DNA from: Collybia mongolica
Lineage: Eukaryota > Basidiomycota > Agaricomycetes > Agaricales > Clitocybaceae
Assembly: GCA_013420905.1 (NCBI GenBank)
Contig: JAAXNY010000005.1
Coordinates: 1,550,001 to 1,614,000, forward strand
DNA length: 64,000 bases
Direction of reading: 5' to 3'
The translations under genes were made by a program, and so were the position numbers. The notes below the pieces were generated by a model. It was not told the DNA's origin, did no database searches, and was given only the letters and a program-made list of their open reading frames with translations. Positions 21,731 to 34,539 of the stretch are shown here, piece by piece (the first letter of the stretch is position 1; each line of letters begins with the position of its first letter).

Positions 21731-24550
21731 TCAATCTAAATTCGAATCTTCATCATAAGCGCCCGTTTGACGTCGGCGTCCCTGCCGTTGGTCTGTTCCC
21801 CTCTGAACCACTCTGGCGCGCCGTTCCAATTCTGCCAGCTGAGATTCGTGGTGGTGCAAGACCTTCTCTTGCTTCTCAACTTCCGTACGCGCCGCAGCAA
21901 TAGCATTGTCTACAGTCTCTAATTGGTGGGCCGCTTCTCGTTGCTGTCTTTTTTCTTTATTGGTTTTTTCAGCAGCGACTCGTTCGTTCCCTTCAGCGCG
22001 CCTTCGCCGCTCTGCTTCTAAAATACGTTGTTGTTCTGCCTGCTGCTCATGGATGGTTTCCAACATCCCTGGTGTTTCGTTTGTGACTTCAGCAATCGCG
22101 TTGTGACCAATCCCGATCCCACCGTGTCGTCGATTCATATGGTGATATATCTCGTTTCGCGGGAAAGCGAGCATACAGACCCAACAAACGTGAGCCCCAC
22201 AAGTGCATGTCATATGATTGCACCCATCAATCTTCTGCATCCACACCCTGCAGGTGGGACACTTTCTGGCTCCATTCTCAGCTGCCCAGTGCTCGTTAAG
22301 GCGCTCCTGTTCTGCTGGATCACTGTGTAATGCGTGTTCAGCACAAGTCATTCCTCGATGGGCACCTTCGTGGCATACTGAACATATTTCAGCGAAGCAC
22401 GATGGGCATTTCTGTTCTCCTGCATCACAGCGATAGATCTGAACGCAATTCGGGGTTGTACAATATCGGAAATCTTGCGGATGTTGATTGATGTACGTAG
22501 AGACCACGATATTGACGAGGTGGTTAAATTTCTGTGGGGGTAGAGAATCCTGAATGATTGGTATGGGTATGGGTACCTTGCATGTGGCAGCGTTTCCCAT
22601 GCACACTAATGGAAAAATCTTTGTATCGGGTGCAGAAGTCAGATAATGGCGGATACAAGCTGTGCAGTAGCTATGGCCGCAAGCCAGCCGTTTTGGATGA
22701 GAAGCGATGTCACAGCAAATGGGGCAAGTGTCGTTTGTTTCTCGAGTGCTCACTAGGTTCCTCGATCGCTGGGCTCTGGCCGACTTATCAAGCACCGTTG
22801 CTAGAGCGTGCCTAGCATCCTCGCCACCATTGATAGTTAGCGTGGAAGGCGTAGAGGACAAGTCAAGCGAAACAGATTCTTCACCCAGATCCCCTTGCAA
22901 TGCTGCTAATCCTTCACGGATAAAGTATCCGACAGATTGCTGCTTCAGAGGGACAGTCCACTCAAGGAGAGTCAAGCGATGAACTTCGGCAACTATGAGT
23001 CTGGTGGCCTCATTCATTGCGTCAGTGTCTCCATAGATCTTCAAAGCATGTACTTTCCAGTCCGCTCGGATGTAAGCGCCAGTGTTGGACGAAACCCTAG
23101 CCAAGAATTGCCGACCTTTGGGTAATATGAAGGAGCGATGCCAGCATGCCGCAGCAAGTTTCTCTCCGGCGATGAGGGCCTCTGCCTTGACCTTTAATAA
23201 TCCAACAGCTTTCTGGTCGTCACCAGAAACATGTATAACAACTCGTTCGTTCTTCGTGGTTTTTATTCCCAGATAACACGCATGTCCACTTTCTGTGAGA
23301 GTGTCCCATTGCTTCTCCTGAGCATGATATTGGTCTTTCGATATGGTATTGAAGAACTTGAATTGATGATTCATGGGTTCCAAGGTAGGCGTAGGCGGAG
23401 TTGAAGCGCTGGAGAACCACGCTGGAGCTACGTAGGCCGCGACGGACCACCAAGAAATACCAGGACTCGAAGCTTCAACCTGGGAGCTTCGCGGTGAGCC
23501 CTCCGTCATCGCATTGGCAGAAGCATTATTTTTAACCTCAAAGGACAAAATTTCCTCCCGAAACGGAATACCGTCTAGGCCTACCGCGATTGACTTTCCT
23601 TGTTCTGCATTGGTTATAATTGTAGCTTTGATATGGTCACCACCGTCCACTTTCGTTACGCCGGTGATGTGAAGGGATTTGGGGTCGATTCCTTGCTGCA
23701 AAAACAGGTCTGCAATCTCGCTGACCTTTGCATCGGGAGGCAAATTCTTCACTGTTAAGCAACAAGACTCGAACCCACTCATGATACGTTCTATGTCAAT
23801 CCCGGCACCACATGTGACCAAGGCTGATCCCAGAACAATGTGCTTTGTGGTAAAGGCAGCCTCTTGAACGGCAGTTCTTATCTCAAACGCACTCTGTTCT
23901 ACCTGTGCCAGTCTTTGTTCCGCTTCCTGATACGCTTGGAGAGTTTTCTGGATGGCGGCTGCAAGAGCCAGACGCGAAAGGCGCTCTGTCTCTCGTTTCT
24001 CGATATGCGCAGTGAAACAGTCAAGGCGGATCTGTGCTTGAGTCTCGCGAGTACGTGCCGCAGATCCATCTCGTTCTAATACACGTCTTTCTTGCGCCGT
24101 TGTAGATATATTCCGGCGAGCGCGAGTGGGCCGCGCAAGATTGGTTTTAGATCCATTTGAACGAGTTCCCTCAGCCACTGTTGCGCTCGCGTTGAGATTC
24201 TAGTACGATAAGATTTAAAGTCGAATAGGGATGATGCAAACTTGGGCTAACCTGACCCAGGTCATGGCGAAATGAGCAGTATTTCCCATTGGTGCATTTC
24301 CCGACTTGAAATGGGCGACAAACAGTGCTTTCTTCTTGGGTGCCGCGTAGATTCTGGGGAGCGACGCGCACCGTGAACGTCGCTGAGGACGCGTGAAGAA
24401 TATCAACTCCGCTATCCAGAGTTCAGTTACATGAGACGTAATTTTAACGTATCAGCTTACGCAGGGCATCTAAGGCCAGCGTTGGACCCTGAAAGTCTCT
24501 TTTTCCTTTGTTGAGTCCTACCCGGGGTTTTGGATCTGGTCTGGAACGAC
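21731..24550 (-). CDS. CCCH zinc-finger RBR-type E3 ubiquitin ligase
   Basis: The main exon is very long (21731-24184, about 815 codons). Upstream exons add a CCCH finger VCRPFQVGKCTNGKYCSFRH (C-x7-C-x5-C-x3-H) and a stretch containing DPKPRVGLNKGKRDFQGPTL and LALDALLDILHASSATFTVR. The middle carries RRM/KH-like segments, for example FILPKGRQFLARVSSNTGAY. A RING1 (TCPICCDIASHPKRLACGHS, YCTACIRHYL), an IBR (FRYCTTPNCVQIYRC, CPSCFAEICSVCHEGAH) and a RING2 (RKCPTCRVWMQKIDGCNHMTC) follow, the last with the Cys expected to form the thioester in RBR ligases. A charged coiled coil with Glu/Gln/Arg heptads ends the protein. The true start is unresolved: an ATG at 24621 is possible but did not join in frame. 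This resembles basidiomycete RBR proteins with nucleic-acid-binding N-termini. Confidence 0.85.
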
Positions 24551-24948
24551 CTCAAGCCGATGAATTATCATGTTCAAATAACCAGGAACGAGGAACTGGA
24601 ACATACCAAAGGTTCTGGCATGGTAGGAAGAAATCTAAGAGTGGAAAATATGATAGGAGAGGAAGGGTCTAAGGAAAGCCAAACACCGCAGTGTCAATGC
24701 CTTTGTTTCTACCTGTAGATGCCACGAGGCTGATGGAGGTAGGATTGATGATCAGTGTGAACACTGACAGAGGGCCGTTACCCCATAGATCTGCCCAAAA
24801 TTGAAAAACTCCAATCTCGAAAGTAATTATACAACCGAATGTCGTACATCGGTAATGATCAGTAGATTTTTTCCACTTGGAGTTGTGGTCTGATAGATCG
24901 GCACGTTCATGGCTTGAGAGAATTCAACTCGGATATGAGATGAAAGCA
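24551..24948. other. Intergenic / possible 5' exons of the RBR gene
   Basis: It probably contains the unresolved first exon(s) and promoter of the RBR gene and the 3' UTR of the neighbouring DUF3445 gene. No independent gene seen. Confidence 0.35.
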
Positions 24949-26867
24949 TTACAATGGGTAGTGTTCCTTCCCACCCCCTTCAAGAAGGATGCCTTGCGCC
25001 AGTTGCTCATCCTGACAACTATCCAAGTATCGTAAGAGGGTATCCCACCAATTGCCTCTTTCTTTCCCCTTGTAGACGCTCATATCTCGGCCCCATCCTC
25101 TCAAGGCACTTGCAAGCCTGCCGGGTACTCCGGGCTCCTGCCCAAGGTTTTGTATAGGCGTCAAATATGTACGGATGGTGAATACAATGGCGCCGGATTG
25201 GGGGAGACGACGAAGGGTCTGACGCTCGGAACGCAGCCGTAAATTTGCGATACTTGGGGTTGAGGGTGGAACTCCCCTAAGGCCACGGACGCGATGGCCA
25301 CCATGAATGAAACTACCCTCAGGTCCGTTGGCGCTTGTAGACCAAGCAAGCTCCTCAAGGTCTATCTCTTCACCTTTGACTGGATCGCGTACCACTTCCG
25401 GATCGATATTGATAGGGTTGGTTTGGTTATTTCTTGGTTCAAGAACCTGGAGAGAATAATTATTTCTCGCTACCGGTTTCTCAACGGTCAGTCGTTGAAA
25501 AAACCGTCCCATACTCAGGTCCAGCTTCTCCTTGTCTGTCGGGCCAAGAAAGGGCAAAAAATTAGACAGTATGAAAAAAGTAAGTTTAAGACGACACACA
25601 TTTCGGAACATCACCAGTTATATGAATCTCATCTAGTGGAAGGCCAATCTTATCTTGCATTCTCCAGAAACCTATTTTCGCATAAACATGTTTGTCACGA
25701 GATATCAAAGTATGCGAACCCGGTACGCATATCACTCCTGCTTGGAAATAATATCTTCCGTCTGAACCTACGAGTACATCATATGTTAGTTGAATCAGAA
25801 ATTCCTTGCCACGACCGTAAAACGACCTTCCACCATTAATGCCAAGTCTTCTTGGGTACTGAAGTGACCGTTATGGGTGAGCAGAGAGAATAAAATCGTA
25901 AGCCTCACATGAGCGCTGCAACTTCCAACGCCCTCCAGCACCAGGTTCACCCGCACTTAATGGGATATCATAGGACACGTCGAGCGGGATAATTGTTATA
26001 TCTTTGATTGGTTGAGCTCCCTCCCAGCCATACTTTGAGCTAGTAGTCTCAGGCGAGTCGTTAGGGTGCCTGGAGACCTTGAACGTAGTCGGATATCGTC
26101 GAGAGAGATGTTCTGCGAGCTCATGGACCACTTCAACGGCTATTCATAGGTAGGTCTGTATGTGTGAACAACACAAGTGCTGCTGAGGACGCACCGGCAG
26201 CGGCACCTGACTCTACTACTCCCGGATTGTCAGGTAGGACACAAATAGCTCCTACACCTCGAGTTCTGATCCGGTGTGCACGTATTCGATGGTAGGCTTC
26301 GAATTGGTTGTCAAGCTATGAGCATCAGCGATATGAATTATCTGGAAATGTGACATTAAATCATCAAGTGTACCTCAATCCACTCATCCCAAGGCATGGA
26401 CCGTATACCCATCGTAACGCTTGATCATGAAACGAGAAAGAGTGAGAAAGTATTCGCGAAACTATCAAAGACCACAACTCACTGGTATTCGCCCCATCTA
26501 AAAGGCCTATATGGAATTGGCTTAATATCTGCAATTTCTGACGGACACGGCGATATAAGGGGGCGTGTAAATTGAACAGGAGTCCATGCTGTAATTTTCC
26601 TCAGTGTTGGGTAGAGACGAAAAAATAAAGGCTTAACCACAACATACAACCAGGTCGACGATCCTTGTTAGGATTAGCATTCTTGTGCTCCAAGGCTCCC
26701 TTGGATGATGTATCACTATTCCAAGGATAGCGAACCTTTAGGCAAACGAGGGCTATCGTTGCCAGCAGCAGAAGAACAGAACGGGCGACGGGCCCCATGA
26801 CGTCGGCCTCGAACAGAGGCTCCCACAAACCTCCAGTTGCCCCTCGTATCACGCTAAAGATTTCCAT
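24949..26867 (-). CDS. Membrane-anchored DUF3445 protein, heme-dependent oxidative N-demethylase-like (copy A)
   Basis: Multi-exon gene. The N-terminus MEIFSVIRG is followed by a single hydrophobic helix ([19 protein letters not shown]), suggesting a membrane anchor. The catalytic part has the fungal DUF3445 blocks: IKPIPYRPFRWGEYQ, VTMGIRSMPWDEWIE (split from the previous exon), LDNQFEAYHRIRAHRIRTRG, VVHELAEHLSRRYPTTF, GFWRMQDKIGLPLDEIH, FFQRLTVEKPVARNNYSLQV and, near the C-terminus, LRSERQTLRRLPQSGAIVFT. Characterised bacterial members bind heme and oxidatively demethylate amines; the substrate here is unknown. The gene lies head-to-tail with a close paralogue (copy B), and the similarity extends into both promoters. 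The start at 26867 was chosen by alignment with copy B rather than the ATG two codons upstream. Confidence 0.85.
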
Positions 26868-27860
26868 GAACAAGTGGATTTCAATGTGGCTTTGAGGTGT
26901 CCAAGAACGTGAAGAATGCCTGTGGCGTTAGGGCGGGATTGGCTCTCTAAATGTACTATATGAGAGTGAGAAGGATGCCGGTCCTTGTAGTTCCCGCATC
27001 CCGTGGTGTCGAATTCTGAGGAGTATTGAAGGGTTTAACGGAAGTGTCTCACAGCTGGCTCGACTAGTCCTTTTTCATCACTTGTCTGCATATCAACATC
27101 GCCATGTCAGGAGTCCGTTCCAAGGCCCTCCAAAAAAAAATGAAGCCGGGTGGCCGAGGTTATGCAAAGCCTAAAGGTCGTGACTTCAACGCGACTGAGC
27201 GACTCCGTGACAAGTTTATATTGGACTGTTAGCTAGCTGCTTCTCGAGGTGCAGCGGGCAATCACTCACATAAAAGCACCCTAGAGCGCGTTTCGGGACC
27301 TTTCACAGTTCTGTAGGAGAGTCTCCATGATATATGAAAAAGGGGGAAATACTCGTGGCTGTGCGGTAGCCGTATGCCGACCTTGATATTTGTGAATTCG
27401 AACATTGGCGAAGAAATTTACTTGGATAAAAAATAAAAGCAAGAGAGGAAGAAACGAATGTATATATGCTTTACATGACATACCAGAGACGTACGTGTAC
27501 TTGGCACGGAAGTCACTTGTTCCTGAGCGGGGATCACACTCAGGGTGGTACATTCCTCCCCCACGGCCGCCATTTTAATTCGGCGCCACAACCATCTACT
27601 ATTGAACACGCTCGTCAGAGTAGCTTCAAGTCCACCTTAGGTTAGTGGCAAGAATAAAAACACGGGTTCTGCAACTACGTATTCAGTGTGAACCTGAGTG
27701 CATCCCGGCGTACAACTTGGCAACATTAACCTTAGCATACAAGTATTCCCACACGTCGACATTGTGTAGGAGCTGGTCCCATCTCCTTCGTTACTCGCTG
27801 GAGGCTATCACCGGCAGACTGCGTCCAAAGGGATCCAAACTCGTTCATAAGATGACAGCA
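26868..27860. other. Spacer between the tandem DUF3445 copies
   Basis: The part next to copy A (about 26890-27110) resembles the sequence upstream of copy B (about 29780-29930), for example cccgtattccgtggggtcga against cccgcatcccgtggtgtcga, so the duplicated unit includes the promoter. A 42-codon frame at 27104-27232 (+) begins MSGVRSKALQKKMKPGGRG, is basic and has no counterpart upstream of copy B; I do not call it a gene. Confidence 0.45.
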
Positions 27861-29717
27861 TTACAACGGGTAATGTTCTTTCCCAGCACCCTCAGCAGCC
27901 ACGCCTTGTGCCAGTTGCTCTTCCCAACAGGTATCCAGATATCTTAACAGAACATCCCACCAATTGCCCCTCTCCTTCCCCTTGTATATTCCTATATCTC
28001 TACCCCATCCTCTCAAGGCATTCGCAAGCCTACCAGGTACTCCTGGCTCGCGCCCCAGATCTTCCATCGGAGTCAAATACGTTCGAATAGTAAAAACAAT
28101 GGCACCGGATCGAGGAAGGCGTCGAAGGGTCTGACGCTCAGAACGCAACCGAAGGTCTGCAACACTTGGGGTTGGGCGGGAGGGTTTTCGATGACCGTGA
28201 ATGAAACTATCTTCTGATCCATTGGTACTTTCAGACCAAGCGAGTTCCTCTGGGTCTATTTCTTTGTCATCACGGGTATTTTCTTCGGTGGTAGTGGAAC
28301 CCGCTTCATTCTTTGGTTCGATCACTTGAAAGAAATAATTGTTCCTCACAACCGGTTTGTCGACAGTCATTCGTTGGAAAAAGCGCTCCATACTCATCTC
28401 GAGTTTCTCCTTATCTACCAATCCAAGTTAGATGGCGTTCTGATGTAAAGCTCACAATGACGCACATCTTGGGACGTCACCAGTGATATGAATTTGATCC
28501 AAGGGAAGGCCAATTTTATCTTGCATTCTCCAGAAGCCTAAAATCATGAGAACAATGTATGTGCAACGGTGGTATCATATACGCTTACCTGGTACGCATA
28601 TCGCTCCTGCCTGGAAGTAATATTTTCCGTCCAAACCTAAATACGTATGTGTAAATTGAAGCTGATCCTCCCTCATGAGATTAGTGCGAACCTTCTACCA
28701 TCAATGCTAAATCTTCTTGAATACTGGTTCTCCTGTGAGAATTTCACCTATACGAGACAAAAACAGCGACCTTACATGAGCGCTGCAACTTCTAATGCTC
28801 TCACCGCAGCACCAGGTTCCTCCACACTCAATGGAACGTCATATGTCACATTTAGAGGTACTATCGTGATGGTCTTAATAGGCTGGGCTCCCTCCCATCC
28901 GAATGTTGAAGCTGTAGCATTAGAATGCCTGGAGATACTGAAGGTGATGGGATACCGTCGAGAGAGATACTCTGCAAGCTCATGTACCAACTCAACAGCT
29001 GGCTCGCTAGTTACAATGTGAAAACAGTAAATGTTACAGAAGGACACACCAGCAGTTGCACCTGATTGCACTACTCCAGTATTGTCAGGCAGAACGCGAA
29101 TAACCCCTTCGCCTCGAGTTCTGATGCGATGCGCGCGTATTCGATGATAGGCTTCGAATTGATTATCGAGCTATTGGTTTATTGAAATAAAACTTAGTTA
29201 AGAATATAACATTAAATCACGACGGTACCTCAATCCACTCGTCCCAAGGCATGGATCGTATACCCATCGTAACGCTTAGAACAGAAAGAAGGGTGAGAAA
29301 GTATGGAGGAATTACCAGACCACAACTCACTGGTACTCGCCCCATCTAAAGGGCCTATATGGAATTGGCTTGATGTCCGTAACTTCTGACGGACATTGTG
29401 ATATCGGGGGATATGTAAATTGGACCGGAGTCCATGCTGCAATGATTTTTGGTTTTGTGGGCTGCTAAGAGATAATTGCTTAACGTACAACCAGGTGAAC
29501 GATCCTTGTTGGGATTGGACATTCCGTTTGCCCGAGGTACCAACTTTTCCTTGGGAGATGGGTCGTTGCTCTGGGTGCGGCGGGCCTTGAGGCGGACGAG
29601 AGCTATCGTCGCTACCAGCAAAACGGCGGAACAAGCAACGGGTCCTGCAAGTCTGTTCTTTGGTAGGAGCAGCCATAGCTGTCCAATTGACTTGCGCATT
29701 ACACTGAAGATCTCCAT
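27861..29717 (-). CDS. Membrane-anchored DUF3445 protein, heme-dependent oxidative N-demethylase-like (copy B)
   Basis: It is a paralogue of the gene at 24949-26867 with the same exon plan. It starts MEIFSVMRKSIGQLW, has one N-terminal hydrophobic helix (VACSAVLLVATIALVRLKA), then YPPISQCPSEVTDIKPIPYR, VTMGIRSMPWDEWIE, LDNQFEAYHRIRAHRIRTRG, LVHELAEYLSRRYPITF, GFWRMQDKIGLPLDQIH, FFQRMTVDKPVVRNNYFFQV and LRSERQTLRRLPRSGAIVFT. It ends GKEHYPL like copy A. Divergence is concentrated in the acidic linker before the last block (EEIDPEELAWSES region) and the N-terminal tail, while catalytic segments are nearly unchanged, as expected if both copies are under selection. All junctions tested are GT-AG and in frame. 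Confidence 0.85.
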
Positions 29718-30539
29718 GGCCAAATTACAAACGTTCCGGTACGTTAAAGGACCTCTAGGAGGATTAGGTCGGGAGTGGGGAGGATAGGGATCCAAGGGCA
29801 GGGCAGGCCATGTGAGAAGAATATCGGATCTAGCTCCCGTATTCCGTGGGGTCGAACTCGGAGGAGTAGAATCGGACGGTCACGAGAGTGGTTCGTGGTT
29901 GACACGAGTCATTCTCTTTGACATCGCCAATGTCTTTAAGATCGCCGTTGAAGCGTCCTCCGTCAGAGTCGAAACCCTCTCAGTTAAAGAGGTTTGGTAG
30001 AAACTTATCACTTTTGGACTAGTTAGACTGCCAGAACGTCAAATATTTCTGTACTAAGTGGCGTGAAACCGACTCACCGTGAGAGATATCTCCTTCCAAA
30101 CACATTCAGTCCAGTCGAAATCTTTCATGATAATCACCCCCTCTAGGCCAATTCTAATAAGGCAGCTTTTTGACGCGACATCCAGTGGCTGGACGAAATA
30201 ATCAGAACAAAATTAGGATGACAAAAATATACATGAAGCCAATTAACAAGTGGCTGTGCTCCCTGCCTAAAAGTGTTCGATAAACTCGTGACAAGTTCTT
30301 TCAACGAGGACATATCCCCTCTTTCGAGGCTTGCGTGCAATTTCATCTCATAAGGGATCGAGATACGGTCATTTCAGATATGTAATCCGGTAAGAAGCCA
30401 TATGGGATCGTTGCACAGAACGATATAACCGACAAGGAAAAACGAAACTGTTACGTTTGTGTAGGATTGTGGACATCGTGCCAATTCTTTTCAGTCAGGA
30501 CTATATTTGAATTGTAACTAAACTGTCTATCGTTTAACC
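29718..30539. other. Intergenic region upstream of DUF3445 copy B
   Basis: It holds the promoter of copy B (similar to that of copy A) and the 3' UTR of the GH3 gene. No coding exon recognised. Confidence 0.4.
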
Positions 30540-33004
30540 TTAGTTCGCTACTGCAGAATTGTTTTGAGGGAAATGGGTAATCTGGGTCGAAGCACCGACA
30601 AGAGTAAATCGGTGCGTCAGCAGCGCAGGGCCAGTATCGACGCTCAGCTGGTAAGACCCATTGTGGATCCATAAACTGCCAGTCGCATCCGCACGAGCCA
30701 ACGACCCCAAAGTGACGGACAACCTTGTTCGCCCAGTGCCCCCTGCCCTGATTTGATGCACGCGGGAGTAGGAAACGAGTTGTTTATTGGGGTGTGGGCC
30801 AGGCCCGGCGGTTCCATTGACAAAGAGAAGGGCGACATAATCAGAGGTGACCTTGCCTGTGTTGCGTATGTTAATGTCGAACGAATCGAAAGGGGCTAAG
30901 TCGAGGGGATGGCTTTTCGGAGCAGCTCTCAATAATTGGGCAATGTCGTATCGAGCAGGGGGGGTGTCAGCCCAACTGGCGGCGAACGTGGTAAAGTGGA
31001 GGCCATGTCCAAATTCATAAACGGGGACACCTTGGTACCACTTGTACGTACGTCCGGGATTGGTATCGCTAGGTTGCACTCTCATGTCCGTCATCGGGAT
31101 TTGGTCAGCGTATGCAGCAGGATACTGGGTAATCGGAAGTCGTCCACTTGGTGAGGTTTTACCGCTGATGATATCAAACAATGCTGTTCCTCCACTCTGC
31201 CCTGGATAGCCTGCCCAAAAGATTGCATTAACCTGTTTCAAATATTTGGAGCTGTTCTATGAGGTGACGCTCGAGATGGATCGCATACCTTTCTGCTTCC
31301 CTTTAATGCACTGCTGTCCGCCTGGCCTCCGCCAAACTGCACTACAACGAGTGGCTTCCCGACGTCCTGAAGTGCTGCCAACAGATCCAATTGAATCCCT
31401 GGCCAGACAAGAGTGGTACGATCAGTGCCCTCCCTCTCCACTACTTCGTCAAGGCCACCAGCAAACACAACGACATCCGCTGCTTGAGCAGCCGCAATAG
31501 CTGCTGGGAATCCCGCCGCTGACGTATCACGGACTGTACTCAATCCTGGCACAAGCGTGGCCTCAAAACCAGCATCTGTTGCTCCTTGGAAAGGGCTCAC
31601 GATGAAGGGAGCAATTCCATTATAGTTGCCCTGCATCAGCGTTGTCGCATTAGCCCAAGGTCCAATCACGGCCATCTTCCTCACGCTCTTTTTGAGCGGC
31701 AAGAGCCCATCGTTTTTAAGGAGTACAATTCCTTCAACAGCTGATTTGTGAGCAAGGGCTTGCGCGTCTGGTGTATTGATATCTGACCAATCGAGTTGTC
31801 GGTAAGGTTGGACGTCGGCAGGATCAAAGTAACCTAGGCTGAATGCAAGAATTAGACAACATCAAAAAACAAGATAGACTAGATGTACCGGACAAGCGAT
31901 GTGTATTGGCGCACTAGTGCTTTCTCCAAATCATCTCGTGTTATCAACGACTGGTTGAATGCATCGGGGAGATGCTGGGAATATGCGGTACCACAATCTA
32001 CGTCTGTACCAGCCTTGAGTGCATCGGCCACAGCTTCAGGGAAGGTAGACGTGAAATGGTGGCTATTGAAAATGTCGTCGACAGCATCACAATCGGATGT
32101 AACCCATCGGTCATCGTCGAATCCCCAGAAGTCCCTCAAAATGGTCTGGAGGAGATAAGAACTAGCGCAAGAGGGAAATCCATTAACAGCATTGTAACTG
32201 CACATCACCGACGCGACCTTTGCATCTCTGACGCAGCTTTGGAATGGGGGAAGGTAATACTCGCTGAGATCCTGGAGAGTCACCTTCGCATCAAACGAAT
32301 TGCGGATGTTACCCTCCCAGTCTTCGAGGTCGTACGCCGCGTAATGTTTGCAATCTGCAATAATTTTGAAGTATGGTTTCGGGTCGATACCTCCTTGTAA
32401 TCCATCGATAAGGTTGAGCACATATTGTGAGATATGAAACGGATCCTCTCCCGGAGTCTCCTGTCCCCTACCCCAACGCGGATCTTTGAAAGGGTTGATG
32501 TTAGGAGTGAAAAAATCGATTCCTGCACGACCGAAGTTATTGAATGCCCGAGCTTCTGTGCTAATTATAGTAGCAACAGCTTTGATGAGAGGGTCGTCGA
32601 ACGCGGCACCCAAGGTGATTGGCTGAGGGAAAGATGTAGCAAAGCTAAAATTTCCACTGGCCGCGAAAGTCACGCCTGGACTTAATGCGACGCCGTGCTG
32701 ATGTAACGGGTCAGATACACACTGTAAATCTATTGATATTTAAACTAACTAGTGCTTCCGACCACCATTGGTAACTTGGGAGGCCAAGGCGAGGGACCCC
32801 AGGTGACAAGTTCACAGTGTTGGCAATGAGCTCCTCGACAGTAAAGAGCGATATCACGGCTCGTGCTCTCGTAGCAGGATCCTTTGTTGTGTCGCAGACA
32901 GTATTGTTCTTCAGCGGGCCATTCACGCAGTCGGGAAATGAGTAAACAAGAGCAGAAGTGGGAGAAACCCCTAGAGCGAAAAGTAATAGGACCAGGTAGT
33001 CCAT
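30540..33004 (-). CDS. Secreted GH3 exo-1,4-beta-xylosidase (intact copy)
   Basis: The enzyme releases xylose from xylo-oligosaccharides outside the cell. Four exons give about 760 residues. ATG 33004 starts a signal peptide (MDYLVLLLFALGVSPTSALV). An in-frame ATG at 33025 lies only about 25 nt from the TATA box (tatataa, 33049-33055), so it is probably upstream of the transcript start. GH3 blocks are AFNNFGRAGIDFFTPNINPF, DPRWGRGQETPGEDP, ADCKHYAAYD, VASVMCSYNAVNG, nucleophile motif WVTSDCDAVDDIF, VEGIVLLKNDGLLPLKK, the second alpha/beta domain (VVFAGGLDEVVEREGTDRTT, VVVQFGGGQ, WAGYPGQSGGTALFDIISGK, YEFGHGLHFT) and a C-terminal FnIII-like domain. Several N-glycosylation sequons are present. 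The frame is open throughout. A frameshifted inverted copy lies at 38680-41139. Confidence 0.93.
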
Positions 33005-34539
33005 CATGGCGACTCGTCCAGCCATCCTACGTGCTTGAGGTCCTGCCTTATATAGTGTGATATAGGCACCGAAGAAGGTCGTTTTCTACGGTTAATGAAG
33101 ACCGATTGGTGGGTAAGTATACACTGGAAACTACAGTCCTTGTGCCCAGGGTCATGGGTTCGAAGTCATACATGGAGTCCTGGGTATGGATAGTCTAGGT
33201 TGTCATTTTCAAAGCCGCCGATGTGAAGAAAACCACTTTATCCTAATGATTCCCCATTGTAAAAATATCGCAGAAGAGAAAAACGGTCCTTACCTGTACA
33301 TATTTCTGTCCGAACCATGAGGTACAGAGCCCACGCGGACATTATCACTCCACCGTGGAACGCATATATCGAAGTTACAAGATCATACCCTTTGGCACGC
33401 ACGGGAAGTGCATACATTATAAGAATGAAAATGAGAATTGACCGACTATGGTCCACTTGGAGTGACGTGACCGAGGCAAGACAAAAGCATTTTTTTCGGT
33501 GTTCGGTTGACTCTCGGTTAAACGTTCGAGACCCGTCTCCCGTGACCCACTGATTCATTTGAGGACTTTTCCAGCCTACGTTGACGACCCGCAAGAGCTC
33601 ATAGGGCGTCAAACCTTGTGGCGGAGTACGACATAGCCCGGGGGTATGGTGAGTTCATCCTCTTCTCAATTATATACAACGTTCACCTCAGGAACGTTCC
33701 CCGAGACACTAGAGAAACGCCACACCGTGACGATTTTGAACTCCCTCGGTCAATGACGTGAGCATACACCTCAGCTCCAACCCCCAAAAAATAATACGCT
33801 TCCAATATCCCTGTATGCAATCGGAGCTTTGAGCCAAAACACGATAAGCACCTCCAAACCAAATGGCCTATGCACGCAGAATCGATCTGGTCCACTGTAC
33901 CTCGTACTAGAAGGCCTCTTTATGTTCGCTCCCCCAAACTTCTGCAAAACAATTCCACGTGGACAACCCCTACTTCACAAGGTTGATTCAGCGCGGAGGG
34001 GCACTTCGTAGGTTTAATTTTATGGGCCCTACTTAACCATATTGGTGTAAGTGCTACATAAGTGAATCACTGTCAGCAAAAATGAGCAAGATCTGGACTC
34101 TTCAGAGTATCAAAAATCGTCACGTTCACCATCTCGTAGTACCGATAGACTCATGCAGCGTTATAACATTCAGTATATGGGAACCCAAGGTTGGACGCCC
34201 TCCTCTCTTGATCCTTTGATAACATCTCTTTCAGTGCTCCCTAAGACTCTGTAATTTGCCTTGTATAGTTACTCCCTTCTGGTCCCATCGATCAGTACCC
34301 CAAATCTCGAAACGAACACGCCACACACCTCAACTAGGAAGACTCAGGCTCAGGGTTATGATCACGGGCCCATTGTAACCTACGTTGGTGGCTAATGGAA
34401 GCCAACATCCAGGCAAGTCCTTGACAGGTGTGATTATCTTGACCATCAATAGGGTCTGGTCTTCTATCTGATATATGATGTCACTGGCGGGTCGTAGTCC
34501 TTATTTATAGGCCAACTTTGCATAGCAAAATGCAACGCC
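33005..34539. other. Intergenic, no gene recognised
   Basis: It contains the GH3 promoter (TATA at 33049-33055, minus strand) and, at 34503-34511, a TATA-like ttatttata about 30 nt before the ATG of the next gene. The rest has short frames only, none with a known motif. Confidence 0.4.

Noticed and set aside
27104..27232. A 42-codon basic open frame between the DUF3445 copies
   Set aside because: The matching region upstream of the other copy does not preserve it, and nothing supports expression; kept only as a note.
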